Part shown: positions 1-7,033 of the stretch, one piece after another
How the letters are laid out: the number at the start of each line of letters is the position of its first letter
How positions within the stretch are numbered: position 1 is the first letter of the stretch
Assembly (NCBI GenBank): GCA_035644495.1
Contig: DASQOM010000299.1
Location: forward strand, 1 to 13,169
DNA length: 13,169 bases
Reading direction: 5' to 3'
Source: JACQFK01 sp035644495
GTDB lineage: Bacteria; Planctomycetota; MHYJ01; JACPRB01
Translations under genes and position numbers: made by a program
The notes under the pieces: generated by a model
What the model was told of the DNA's origin: nothing
The model's input: only the letters and a program-made list of their open reading frames with translations
Databases searched by the model: none

Positions 1-100
1 CGGCATCCTCAAGTTCGAGTGGTCCCTGGGCACCCACGAGTTCATCACCGAAAAGGCCGACTACGCCGGCCAGAAATTCCGGATTCTGGTCGAAGAGTGA
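1..100 (+). CDS. C-terminal end of an unidentified protein (partial)
   Basis: An open frame enters from the left edge (first full codon at base 2) and stops at TGA 98-100, leaving 32 residues that begin GILKFEWSLG and end FRILVEE. Codon use matches the rest of the window, with G/C-ending codons throughout, and no stop interrupts the frame. The alternating hydrophobic/charged pattern would fit a terminal beta-strand-rich domain, but the fragment is too short to assign a family. It is convergent with the lipoprotein gene and ends 27 bases from that gene's stop codon; I see no terminator hairpin between them. Confidence 0.6.
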   Translation, partial: GILKFEWSLGTHEFITEKADYAGQKFRILVEE

Positions 101-127
101 AGGGCACTTTGTAGGGCGGAAATCTTC

Positions 128-3100
128 CTAAGGGAGCAGCACGACGGCCCGCAGCTGCGACGTGCCTTCGGCCTCGAGGCGGATATCGAAGATCTCCATC
201 GAGTCGGGCAGCGCGATGCTCGCCGCGCCCAGCTGCGGGATCGCCGCGATCTTCACCTTGTGGATCCCGTTGATCACCACCGTCAGGTTGTCGGTGGGCG
301 CGCCGTTCTTCAGGTACAGCGCCCGGCCCTTCATCGGCTCGCGCAGGCGGTGCACCACGGCCTCCTTCGCCCAGCGGTAGCGGCCGTTGGATGCCGCCCC
401 GAACAGCGCCATGAGCTGGTCGTTCTTGCGGTCCTTATAGAGGGTCACGCCCGGTATCCCCACGGCGCCCAGCCCCGCCTCCTTCGCTTTCGTCGCGGGA
501 GCTTCCAGGATTTCGGCCGCCAGGTCCGACGGCGTCGCGCCCTGCAGGCGCTTGCCCGTCGCGATCGCCTTGTCCACGTCGGCGCGCTCCGTCTCCGAGA
601 GCATCGTGAGCGTCATCCCGCGGCCCGCGGCCACCTTGCCGTCCTTCGGCGCTGCAAAAACATAGGGCGCCTTCTGGAGCGACGACGTCACGGTGAGATT
701 CCCGTAGCCGTCCAGGCCGCACTCGATCGTGAACTCGCGGAACGGCAGCTCGCGCAGGTCGATGCCCTTGCCTTTGATCGTCGCCTTGTCCTCGTCGACC
801 TGGGCCTCGAGGATCACCGAGCCCAGCTCCTTCGGCGCGTCCGTCGTGATCACCGCGCCCGACTTGGACTGGAACAGGGGGAGATAAGGCGCGAGCTTGG
901 CCTTGCGGGCGTCCAGGGCCGCGGCGTCGGCCGTCTTCGAGGCCGTGTCGGCGTCGGCCTTCGTCTTCGCCACCGCGGCGATCGCCTGGGTGATGGCCGC
1001 CTGGGTCGTCGCATCGGTCTGGCCGACTGGAACCAGCTCGATCAACCGGTCGAGGCGGGCGGGGAAGGCGGGAACAGGCTGATCGGCCGGCTGATTGGGA
1101 TTGCCCGCCATCGCGCCGTTCAAGTGCAGGCCGCCGGCGGCATCCTCGAGGACGTAAAGCCGCAGCCCCGCCGTGACGTTGGTGCGCCCGAAGCGGGCGA
1201 GCTGCATCAGCTCCAGGTAGACCCAGCCGTTCTCCTGCTTCAGGTCGCCGTTCTGCGCGGGGGCCATGTTCTCGTTGGTGCCGAGGGCCCGGCCGTCGGC
1301 GATGGTCTTGCCGGAAACCTTCTGGGCGCTCTCGTCCAGCGTCCACTCGACGACGGTGGGCGCGATGTTCGGCTGCTGCCAGCCGACGAACTTGCTGACG
1401 TAGAGCTTCGCGCCCTTGCCGAGGGCGTCGACCAGCTTCCGGCGCAGCTGCGCCGTGGACTCGTCGCTCGCCAGGGTCAGCAGCACGGGCCGCAGCGGCG
1501 GTCCGCTGAAATAACCGCTCAGTTTCCCCGGCTCGCCCGGGACCAGGTTCCACATCCCCGCCTGGAGGCTGCGGAAAAAGACCTTGTCGCCCGGCGTCGA
1601 ATCGGCGGCGGTGTATCGGAGCTGAAGACGCGGACCGGAGCGCGTATCCGCCACCTGGCCCGCGACCGTCATGACCGTCGACAGGGAGGGGTACTCCCCC
1701 TTGCCTTCGACCGTCCCGTCGGGTTTGACCGTCATCTGCAGTCGGAAGGGGATGGGCATCTCCATGCCGAAGCCGCTGTCTTCGAAGGCGAGCCCGGTAT
1801 AGACGGAACCCGGCTTGATCGCCTTGAGGGCCTGCCGGACGGCGTCGAAGCGGGCGTCGCGGGCCGCGGCCTCGAGGGCCTCGACCACCTCGAAGCGGGT
1901 GTTGTAGCCCTGGTTGGCGCCGGGGGACATCCAGAGGCCGCTCAGCTTGCCGGCCTTCTCGTCGGCAATCCGTAGCTCGAACTCGCGGGAGGGCGGGCAG
2001 ACGACGCGGAGCAGGACCTTCTCCTGGACCACGAGGATTTCCGCTGCGCCGCCGCTGATCAGCTCCCCGCGGCCCCTCGCGCCGGTGAACGTGCCCTCGC
2101 AATAATACTGCCCGCTCTTCGGCTCCCGCAGGAGCGTCAGCTCGGACGTGTCGGGCTCCGACCGGCGGGGATCCGTCGACGCGAGCTGGCCGCGCAGGAC
2201 GGCGTAGTCCTTCAAAAGGCCGGCGATCGGGAGCTTCAGCGCTTCGATGCGGGCGAGCTCGGCCTCGTACTTCTTCACGATCTCCGCGTGGCGCTTGGGG
2301 TCGGGCTTCAGGACGACCTCGAAGGTCGCGCCCTGGCCGTAGTTGACCTTGCCCGCGATGCGGAGCGCGCCCGCGTCGCCGCCGACGGCCAGCGTCATCG
2401 AACCGCCGCCCGTCCGGCCGGCGGTCCGGGGGGCGATGCGTTCGCCGAGCTGGAAGGCGATGGACGCCGCGTTGGTGGCGGGGTTCAGGACCAGCTGTCC
2501 GCTGATCTGGTCCAGGTGCGGGGGCAGGTCGTCGTGCCAGGCCTTGCCGGCGAGCCTGCCGGCGACGGGCTTTGCGAGTTCCAGCGCCATTGCGGGCGGG
2601 GCGCCGGGGACGGGAGTCTCGACCGCCAGGACGAGGCCGCCCTGGGCGATGAACGCGTCGAGCGCGTCGACGCGCTTCTGATACGCCTCCGCCTCCTTCT
2701 TCCGCCGCTCCGCCATGGCGTCCTTGATCGACTTGCCCGAGGGCAGCCGCTCGAAACGCTGCGTGCCTCCCCCGAAGATCAGGTTCTTCTCGCCCTTGAG
2801 TTCGAGCTGGTCGCCCGAGAGGACCACGTCCTGGACCAGGGTGACGCCGGCCGGAGCCGCGAGGCTCAGGCGCCCGCCCTCGAGCAGCGAATAGTTCAGG
2901 GTCATGCCGTTCGATCCGTCGAGGCTCATGAGCACCTTGCCGTCCTTCATGAACTCGAGGCCGGCGAGATCGCCCTCCGAGACCGCGGCCCAGGCGCCCA
3001 CGAGCTGGCTCGCATCGCCTGGAGGCTTGCCCACGAGCGGCTTGCTCGGGTCCTTGGACGACGAGTCCCCGCAGCCGATGAACGCGGCGGCGCAGAGGAG

Positions 3101-3130
3101 GGCGGCGACGGCGGCGAGGAGTGAACGCAT
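128..3130 (-). CDS. Large (1000 aa) envelope lipoprotein of unknown function
   Basis: The start is ATG at 3130: it begins a lipoprotein signal peptide (MRSLL, a hydrophobic Ala/Leu stretch, lipobox FIGC with Cys20) and has a good ribosome site, GAGAGG at 3138-3143, 7 bases upstream. The frame is open upstream to a GTG at 3256, but that extension lacks these features. Asp follows at the +3 position of the mature protein. Residues about 43-130 begin LVGAW and read like a small lipocalin-like 'goodness of expression' domain (EFMKDGKV, then beta strands). The rest is mostly beta-rich segments with recurring G-x-G and DGTVEGKGEY-type turns, plus short helical spacers. An Ala/Lys/Asp-rich helix at about residues 703-745 splits it into two halves. 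It has no recognisable catalytic motif. A surface or periplasmic binding role is possible, but this is inference from architecture only. It appears monocistronic. Confidence 0.8.
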   Translation of the reverse strand: MRSLLAAVAALLCAAAFIGCGDSSSKDPSKPLVGKPPGDASQLVGAWAAVSEGDLAGLEFMKDGKVLMSLDGSNGMTLNYSLLEGGRLSLAAPAGVTLVQDVVLSGDQLELKGEKNLIFGGGTQRFERLPSGKSIKDAMAERRKKEAEAYQKRVDALDAFIAQGGLVLAVETPVPGAPPAMALELAKPVAGRLAGKAWHDDLPPHLDQISGQLVLNPATNAASIAFQLGERIAPRTAGRTGGGSMTLAVGGDAGALRIAGKVNYGQGATFEVVLKPDPKRHAEIVKKYEAELARIEALKLPIAGLLKDYAVLRGQLASTDPRRSEPDTSELTLLREPKSGQYYCEGTFTGARGRGELISGGAAEILVVQEKVLLRVVCPPSREFELRIADEKAGKLSGLWMSPGANQGYNTRFEVVEALEAAARDARFDAVRQALKAIKPGSVYTGLAFEDSGFGMEMPIPFRLQMTVKPDGTVEGKGEYPSLSTVMTVAGQVADTRSGPRLQLRYTAADSTPGDKVFFRSLQAGMWNLVPGEPGKLSGYFSGPPLRPVLLTLASDESTAQLRRKLVDALGKGAKLYVSKFVGWQQPNIAPTVVEWTLDESAQKVSGKTIADGRALGTNENMAPAQNGDLKQENGWVYLELMQLARFGRTNVTAGLRLYVLEDAAGGLHLNGAMAGNPNQPADQPVPAFPARLDRLIELVPVGQTDATTQAAITQAIAAVAKTKADADTASKTADAAALDARKAKLAPYLPLFQSKSGAVITTDAPKELGSVILEAQVDEDKATIKGKGIDLRELPFREFTIECGLDGYGNLTVTSSLQKAPYVFAAPKDGKVAAGRGMTLTMLSETERADVDKAIATGKRLQGATPSDLAAEILEAPATKAKEAGLGAVGIPGVTLYKDRKNDQLMALFGAASNGRYRWAKEAVVHRLREPMKGRALYLKNGAPTDNLTVVINGIHKVKIAAIPQLGAASIALPDSMEIFDIRLEAEGTSQLRAVVLLP

Positions 3131-3390
3131 GATGAACCTCTCTTCGGTACGGGACTTCCTGCGGCCGACCTGACGTGGATGTGGGGGGACCAGCTCCCCC
3201 TCCTCCCATTCCCGCTGTCCCCGGCCGCCTGCATTCCTGGGCGAATTCACACTCACCCCGAAGAGCGCAGGTTAAGCCGTCAGCGGATCGAAGTCCAATG
3301 GAATTGCGCCGCTTTGCAAAGTCTTGATGTTCTCTCTCTTACTGTTGCTTGCGGCGTGGGGACTGCGGAGGGGCTGTCTTGTGATGCTTC
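3131..3390. other. Intergenic gap between coiled-coil gene and lipoprotein gene
   Basis: These 260 bases separate two - strand genes and should hold the lipoprotein promoter. On the - strand TTGGAC (3293-3298) is a fair -35 match, but the sequence 17 bases downstream is a poor -10, so I do not call a promoter. I see no convincing terminator hairpin after the coiled-coil stop codon, only pyrimidine/purine-rich tracts such as the CT run near 3331-3339. Apart from the lipoprotein ribosome site at 3138-3143 I find nothing supported here. Confidence 0.5.
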
Positions 3391-4365
3391 TTATTGCCAG
3401 AAATCCGACTTCTTCGGAGCATCCGCATCCGCAGGCGCGCCCGACTTGGAAGCAGGGGCCTGGGCCGCGGGCTGTTTCTTCGTGTCCTTCGCCGGCTCGA
3501 CGACCGCCGCTTCCGCCGCGGGCTTGAGCATGTCACGCACGAACGCCTCGAAGGTCAGCGCCATCTCGTGCGCCACCGCCTCCGCCATCGCCGCCTTCTG
3601 CTTGCCGAGCGACAGGCGCTCCGTCGCCAGGCTCTCGCCCTCCGCGTCCAGCTCGGCCCGCTTGGTGCCCAGGCTGTCCGCGTCCTTGTTCAGCTCATCG
3701 CGATCCTTCTGCACCTGCGACATCTCGTGCTCGAAGGCTTTCAGCTTCCCCTCGACTTCGGACTGGAGCTGGTCGAGCTCCTTCGCCCGCTTCACGACCT
3801 CGAGGTTCATCATCCGGGCGTCCAGCTCCTTCTGGCGCTGGTTGATCGCCGTCTCCTGCGCTTCGAACAGGCTCTTGTCGCGCTCCAGCTCCTCCTGCTC
3901 GTGAGCCAGAACCTTGCGCTGCACCCGCAGCTCCTCTTCCATCTTCTTGAGCCGGATCTCCTGCTCGTGCACCCGGGCCTCGAGCTCCTTGACGGGGCCC
4001 AGCTCCTGGAGGAAGCGCGACAGCGCCGCGAGCCCGGTATCGATCTTCTGGAACTTGGCGACCAGGATCTCCTTCGAGCGCTCGTGCTCCGCGTCGACGA
4101 TCTTCTTCGACTCGGACTGCAGCCGGACGATGTCCTCCGAGGATCCGCGGCCGACCTTCTTTTCGACCGCCTTGATGGCCGCGTCCCGCGCCTGGTTGTG
4201 CTGGTCCTCGAGCTTGCCGAGATCCAGGCTCTGGGAACGGTTCTTGAGGGACTTCAGCTCCTCGATCAGCCGCACCCATTCGTGCGGCGCGGGGGCCGGG
4301 GAGGAGGGCAGCGGAGCCTGAGCCACGGCCATCTTCTGCAGCTTCTGCGAGTCCTGCGAGTGCAT
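3391..4365 (-). CDS. Long coiled-coil protein of unknown function (324 aa)
   Basis: The protein starts MHSQDSQKLQ at ATG 4365, with a weak AGAG 4-5 bases upstream. A second Met 11 codons in (4332) has no better ribosome site. After a Pro/Ala linker (about residues 17-28) comes a nearly continuous charged heptad pattern from about 30 to 265, dense in Glu, Lys, Gln and Leu. This predicts a long parallel coiled coil. A short hydrophobic segment (MALTFEAFV, around 270) precedes an Ala/Pro/Lys-rich disordered tail of about 44 residues ending KKSDFWQ. There is no signal peptide and no membrane segment, so it is probably cytoplasmic. It resembles SMC-like or tropomyosin-like rods in composition only; no ATPase Walker motifs are present. 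It is transcribed divergently from the S41 peptidase gene from a tightly packed promoter region. It could be a structural scaffold or an adaptor, but I do not recognise the family. Confidence 0.8.
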   Translation of the reverse strand: MHSQDSQKLQKMAVAQAPLPSSPAPAPHEWVRLIEELKSLKNRSQSLDLGKLEDQHNQARDAAIKAVEKKVGRGSSEDIVRLQSESKKIVDAEHERSKEILVAKFQKIDTGLAALSRFLQELGPVKELEARVHEQEIRLKKMEEELRVQRKVLAHEQEELERDKSLFEAQETAINQRQKELDARMMNLEVVKRAKELDQLQSEVEGKLKAFEHEMSQVQKDRDELNKDADSLGTKRAELDAEGESLATERLSLGKQKAAMAEAVAHEMALTFEAFVRDMLKPAAEAAVVEPAKDTKKQPAAQAPASKSGAPADADAPKKSDFWQ

Positions 4366-4385
4366 AAGCTCTGGTGTCAATCTCC

Positions 4386-4421
4386 AAAAAACAGGGGGTG
4401 GGAAACGGTCGCCCAACCCCC
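4386..4421 (-). terminator. Terminator-like hairpin in the leader of the coiled-coil gene
   Basis: Read on the - strand, GGGGGTTGGG (4421-4412) pairs with GGGTGGGGG's complement at 4402-4394 (eight G-C pairs, one bulged base) around a 9-base loop. Two bases later comes a run of six T (4391-4386). This is the form of an intrinsic terminator, yet it sits between the -10 box (4434-4439) and the ATG (4365) of the gene it precedes. It could be an attenuator, or it could stop readthrough from upstream antisense transcription. Confidence 0.45.
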
Positions 4422-4433
4422 GCTCGTGGCGTT

Positions 4434-4439
4434 ATTATA
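4434..4439 (-). promoter_or_regulatory. -10 box for the coiled-coil gene
   Basis: The - strand reads a perfect TATAAT at 4439-4434. The -35 region 17-18 bases upstream (CGGCAT/GCGGCA around 4457-4463) is weak and falls over the -10 box of the divergent peptidase promoter. Predicted transcription start is near 4427, giving a leader of about 62 bases that contains the hairpin at 4386-4421. Confidence 0.5.
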
Positions 4440-4449
4440 CCCCGAGCCG

Positions 4450-4458
4450 TGCTATAAT
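4450..4458 (+). promoter_or_regulatory. Extended -10 promoter for the peptidase-tsaD operon
   Basis: TGC-TATAAT (4450-4458) is a perfect -10 hexamer with the TGn extension, which compensates for a poor -35 (CGTTAT at 4430-4435, 17-base spacer). Predicted start is near 4465, leaving an 18-base leader that holds the ribosome site GAGGAG at 4472-4477. The hexamer lies 13 bp from the divergent TATAAT on the other strand, so the two polymerases should exclude each other. Confidence 0.65.
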
Positions 4459-4482
4459 GCCGCCTGTTCCCGAGGAGTCCGT

Positions 4483-5796
4483 ATGATCGATCGTCGGCCG
4501 CCTCCCCTCCTGACCTTCCTCATGCCCGTCTTCGCCCTTCTGTTCGGGCTGGCCGGGCTCGCCATGGGATGGCAGATCTGGGGCCGCCACAACCAGGCCG
4601 GGAACATGGGCAAGATCCGCGTCGCCCTGGACCGCATCGAAAAACACTACTTCCCGGGCCTGACCGTGGAGACCGCCGTGGACGGGGCCCTGGAGGGCAT
4701 AACCGCGAAGCTCGACCCCTACTGCGAATACTTCACCAAGCAGGAGTACAAGGAGTTCCGCGAGAACAGCCTGGACGGCAAGTTCGGCGGGGTGGGCATC
4801 CGCGTCGGCCTGGACCGGGCGACCGGCTTCGTCCTCGTCGAGACCCCCATCGAGGACACGCCCGCCTTCTCCGCGGACATCCTGCCCGGGGACCTGATCC
4901 GGGAGGTGGACGGCAAGACCACCAAGGGGCAGCCCCTCCAGGAGATCGTCCGGCGCATCAAGGGCGACCCGGACACGTCCGTGACGCTGACGATGTTCCG
5001 GAAGGGGCGGGATCCCTTCAAGGTCACGCTGGTCCGGAAGATCATCGAGCTCAAGACGGTGAAAACGCGGATGCTGCCCGACAGCCTGGGCTATATCCGC
5101 ATCACGGAGTTCTCGAAGATCATGAAGACCTTCGACGCCGAGGTGAAGAAGCTGATGGACCAGGGCGCGAAGGGGCTGATCATCGACCTGCGCTTCAACC
5201 CCGGCGGCCTGCTCGAGGAGTGCGTGGAGCTGGCCGACCGCTTCCTGGAGGACGGCATCATCGTCACGACGCGGGGCCGGACCGACGACGACCTGCGCGA
5301 GATCACGGCGAAGAAGGACGGCACGCTGCCGCCGATCCCGCTGGTCGTGCTGATCAACGGCGGCAGCGCCAGCGCGAGCGAGATCTTCTCGGGCGCGATG
5401 AAGGATCGCGGCCGGGGGACGATCGTCGGGGAGCGTTCGTTCGGCAAGGGTTCGGTGCAGACGCCGTATCCCCTGGGCGACGGCTCCAACCTCAAGATCA
5501 CGACGGCGCGGTATTTCACGCCGAACGGGACCAGCGTCCATAAGGAGGAAGGGAAGAAGGAGTGGGGCGTCACGCCCGACTTCACGGTGGAGATGTCGCC
5601 CGAGGAATACTCGAAGCTGATGAAGACGTGGAGCGACGAGAGCTACGTCAAGGGCGAGAAGCCCGCCACGCCCGAGGGCTTCCGCGACTTCCAGCTCGAT
5701 ACGGCCGTCGAGGTTCTCAAGGCGAAGATCGACAAGCGCGAGCCCAAGGTCGAGGCTCGCATCCTCAAGAAGGAAGCGAAGACCCAGGAAGACTAG
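4483..5796 (+). CDS. ctpA: S41 family C-terminal processing peptidase (CtpA/Tsp-like)
   Basis: This serine protease cleaves proteins near the C-terminus in the periplasm or at the outer face of the membrane. The start is ATG 4483 with GAGGAG 5 bases upstream; the 437-residue length is normal for the family. A membrane anchor lies at about residues 9-31. An N-terminal helical region follows (KLDPYCEYF, 76-84), then a PDZ domain of about 100-185 (FGGVGIRVG; LPGDLIREVDG). The protease core has the FNPGG motif (238-242), the SASASE box and FGKGSVQ. By alignment with E. coli Tsp (Ser430, Asp441, Lys455), the catalytic residues are Ser297, Asp308 and Lys322, with matching spacing. The C-terminus (about 408-437) is a charged Lys/Glu tail. 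It lies 5 bases before tsaD and probably shares its transcript. Typical clients are envelope proteins or regulators; none can be named from the sequence. The symbol is a family-level call. Confidence 0.93.
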   Translation: MIDRRPPPLLTFLMPVFALLFGLAGLAMGWQIWGRHNQAGNMGKIRVALDRIEKHYFPGLTVETAVDGALEGITAKLDPYCEYFTKQEYKEFRENSLDGKFGGVGIRVGLDRATGFVLVETPIEDTPAFSADILPGDLIREVDGKTTKGQPLQEIVRRIKGDPDTSVTLTMFRKGRDPFKVTLVRKIIELKTVKTRMLPDSLGYIRITEFSKIMKTFDAEVKKLMDQGAKGLIIDLRFNPGGLLEECVELADRFLEDGIIVTTRGRTDDDLREITAKKDGTLPPIPLVVLINGGSASASEIFSGAMKDRGRGTIVGERSFGKGSVQTPYPLGDGSNLKITTARYFTPNGTSVHKEEGKKEWGVTPDFTVEMSPEEYSKLMKTWSDESYVKGEKPATPEGFRDFQLDTAVEVLKAKIDKREPKVEARILKKEAKTQED

Positions 5797-5801
5797 GGCG
5801 C

Positions 5802-6815
5802 ATGAAGATCCTGGGCATCGAGTCGTCCTGCGATGAGACGGCGGCCGCCGTGGTCGAGGACGGCCGAGGCATCCTCTCCAGCGTCGTCCACTCCCAGATC
5901 GACATCCACCGCGTCTACGGCGGGGTCGTCCCCGAAATCGCCTGCCGCTCGCACATCGAGACGATTCATCCCGTCGTGGAGAAGGCCCTTGCCGACGCCG
6001 GCGTCGGGATCAAGGGCATCGACGCGGTCGCGGTCACCTGCGCGCCGGGGTTGGTGGGGGCGCTGCTGATCGGGGTGTCGATGGCCAAGTCTCTCGCCCT
6101 CGTCACGGGAAAGCCGCTGATCGGCGTCGACCACATTCACGGCCACATCTACGCGTGCAAGCTGGCGTTTCCCGACCTGACGTGGCCGTGCGTGTCGATG
6201 GTGGTGTCGGGCGGGCACACCAGCCTGTACCGGTCGACGAGCGAGATCGACCACGAGGCGCTGGGCGGGACGACGGACGACGCGGCGGGCGAGGCCTTCG
6301 ACAAGGTCGCGAAGATCCTGGAGCTGGGGTTCCCCGGCGGCCCGATCATCGACGGACTGGCGAAGGGGCGGGACCCGAAGAAGGTCGCGTTCAAGCGGAC
6401 GGTGCCGGAGACGCTGGACTTCAGCTTCAGCGGCCTCAAGACGGCCGTGCTGTACAGGGTGCGCGGGCAGGACGCCAAGAAGCCGCTGCTGATGTCGGCC
6501 GACGAGCGGGCGGACGTGGCGGCGGGCTTCCAGGAGGCGGTGGTCGACGTCCTGATCGAGCAGGCGCTGAAGGCCTGCCTGCGGACGCGGACCTGGCGGC
6601 TGGCGGTCGGGGGCGGGGTGGCCTGCAACACTCGGCTGCGGGAGAAGCTGGGGGAGCGGGCGGCGAAGGAGGGGGTGCAGGTCTATTTCCCGCCGCCGCG
6701 CTTCTGCACCGACAACGCCGCCATGATCGCGGGCCTCGGGTACCACCTCCATCAGGCGGGCCGCATCTCCGACCTCAGCCTGGACGCCGTCCCCACCAAA
6801 TCCCACAAGCAATAA
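5802..6815 (+). CDS. tsaD: tRNA N6-adenosine threonylcarbamoyltransferase TsaD
   Basis: TsaD transfers the threonylcarbamoyl group from threonylcarbamoyl-AMP to A37 of ANN-decoding tRNAs (t6A), working in the cytoplasm with TsaB and TsaE. The 337-residue length is typical. It begins MKILGIESSCDETAAAVV, the hallmark of the Kae1/TsaD ASKHA fold. Metal ligands are His111 and His115 (in HIHGH) and Asp304 (in CTDNAAM), which match the E. coli positions. SGGHT (136-140) and GTTDDAAGEAFDKVAK (156-171) are the other family signatures. GGGVACN (270-276) completes the nucleotide site. The start ATG lies 5 bases after the peptidase stop, with AGGAAG 10 bases upstream inside the peptidase gene, so the two are probably co-transcribed. 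tsaB and tsaE are not in this window. Nothing is missing or truncated. Confidence 0.97.
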   Translation: MKILGIESSCDETAAAVVEDGRGILSSVVHSQIDIHRVYGGVVPEIACRSHIETIHPVVEKALADAGVGIKGIDAVAVTCAPGLVGALLIGVSMAKSLALVTGKPLIGVDHIHGHIYACKLAFPDLTWPCVSMVVSGGHTSLYRSTSEIDHEALGGTTDDAAGEAFDKVAKILELGFPGGPIIDGLAKGRDPKKVAFKRTVPETLDFSFSGLKTAVLYRVRGQDAKKPLLMSADERADVAAGFQEAVVDVLIEQALKACLRTRTWRLAVGGGVACNTRLREKLGERAAKEGVQVYFPPPRFCTDNAAMIAGLGYHLHQAGRISDLSLDAVPTKSHKQ

Positions 6816-6835
6816 GGGGCTCAGAGTCCCTTATT
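6811..6835 (+). terminator. Possible terminator hairpin at the end of tsaD
   Basis: AATAAGGG (6811-6818) and CCCTTATT (6828-6835) are perfect inverted repeats around a 9-base loop that itself can form CTC/GAG pairs. The left arm overlaps the tsaD stop codon. The downstream side is only TTATT with no long T run, so termination would be weak; it reads equally on the other strand. Confidence 0.35.
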
Positions 6836-6869
6836 GGATTACTGTCCCATCCGGGGAAGGGGAAAGCCC

Positions 6870-7028
6870 TCAGCTTCCAGCTGAAGCCTTCAGGAGGCCC
6901 GCAGGGCCGGAACCAGAAGGAGCCCCATCCGAAATCTCAAGCCTCTCCTCTTACTCTTGGCGCGCCCAAGGTAAGGTCGGCTTTAGCCGACCAGAGCGCG
7001 CGCCGAAGCCACCGGCTTCAGCCGGTGG
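6870..7028. repeat. Cluster of short REP-like hairpins
   Basis: The gap between the convergent tsaD and sulfatase genes holds three compact palindromes. They are TCAGCT-tcc-AGCTGA (6870-6884), GGTCGGCT-tt-AGCCGACC (6975-6992) and CCACCGGCT-tc-AGCCGGTGG (7009-7028). The last two share a GGCTTnAGCC core and sit 16 bases apart, like paired REP/BIME elements. The last ends 5 bases from the sulfatase stop codon, so it could also end or protect that transcript. No T run follows either arm. Whether the family is repeated elsewhere in the genome cannot be seen from here. Confidence 0.5.
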
Positions 7029-7033
7029 TGGAT

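Noticed and set aside
260..1975. Long + strand frame of 571 residues opposite the lipoprotein
   Set aside because: It is rich in Arg, Gly and Ala, has no start context and no family pattern, and sits in antisense to a well-formed lipoprotein frame; a GC-rich shadow.
435..3209. Long - strand frame of 924 residues overlapping the lipoprotein
   Set aside because: It is the shifted frame of the same strand, Arg/Gly/Pro-rich with no signal peptide; not a gene.
3394..4482. N-terminal extension of the peptidase frame back to 3394
   Set aside because: The extra 363 residues are antisense to the coiled-coil gene and Leu/Arg-rich; the ribosome site, membrane anchor and promoter all fit ATG 4483.
4435..5541. 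- strand frame of 368 residues opposite the peptidase
   Set aside because: Antisense to a clear S41 peptidase with all catalytic residues; composition is that of a shadow.
5793..6812. - strand frame of 339 residues opposite tsaD
   Set aside because: Antisense to tsaD, rich in Arg/Pro/His, no domain.
6816..7033. CRISPR array or attachment site between tsaD and the sulfatase
   Set aside because: Only three different short palindromes, no regular spacers and no repeat of uniform length; no integrase or tRNA end nearby.
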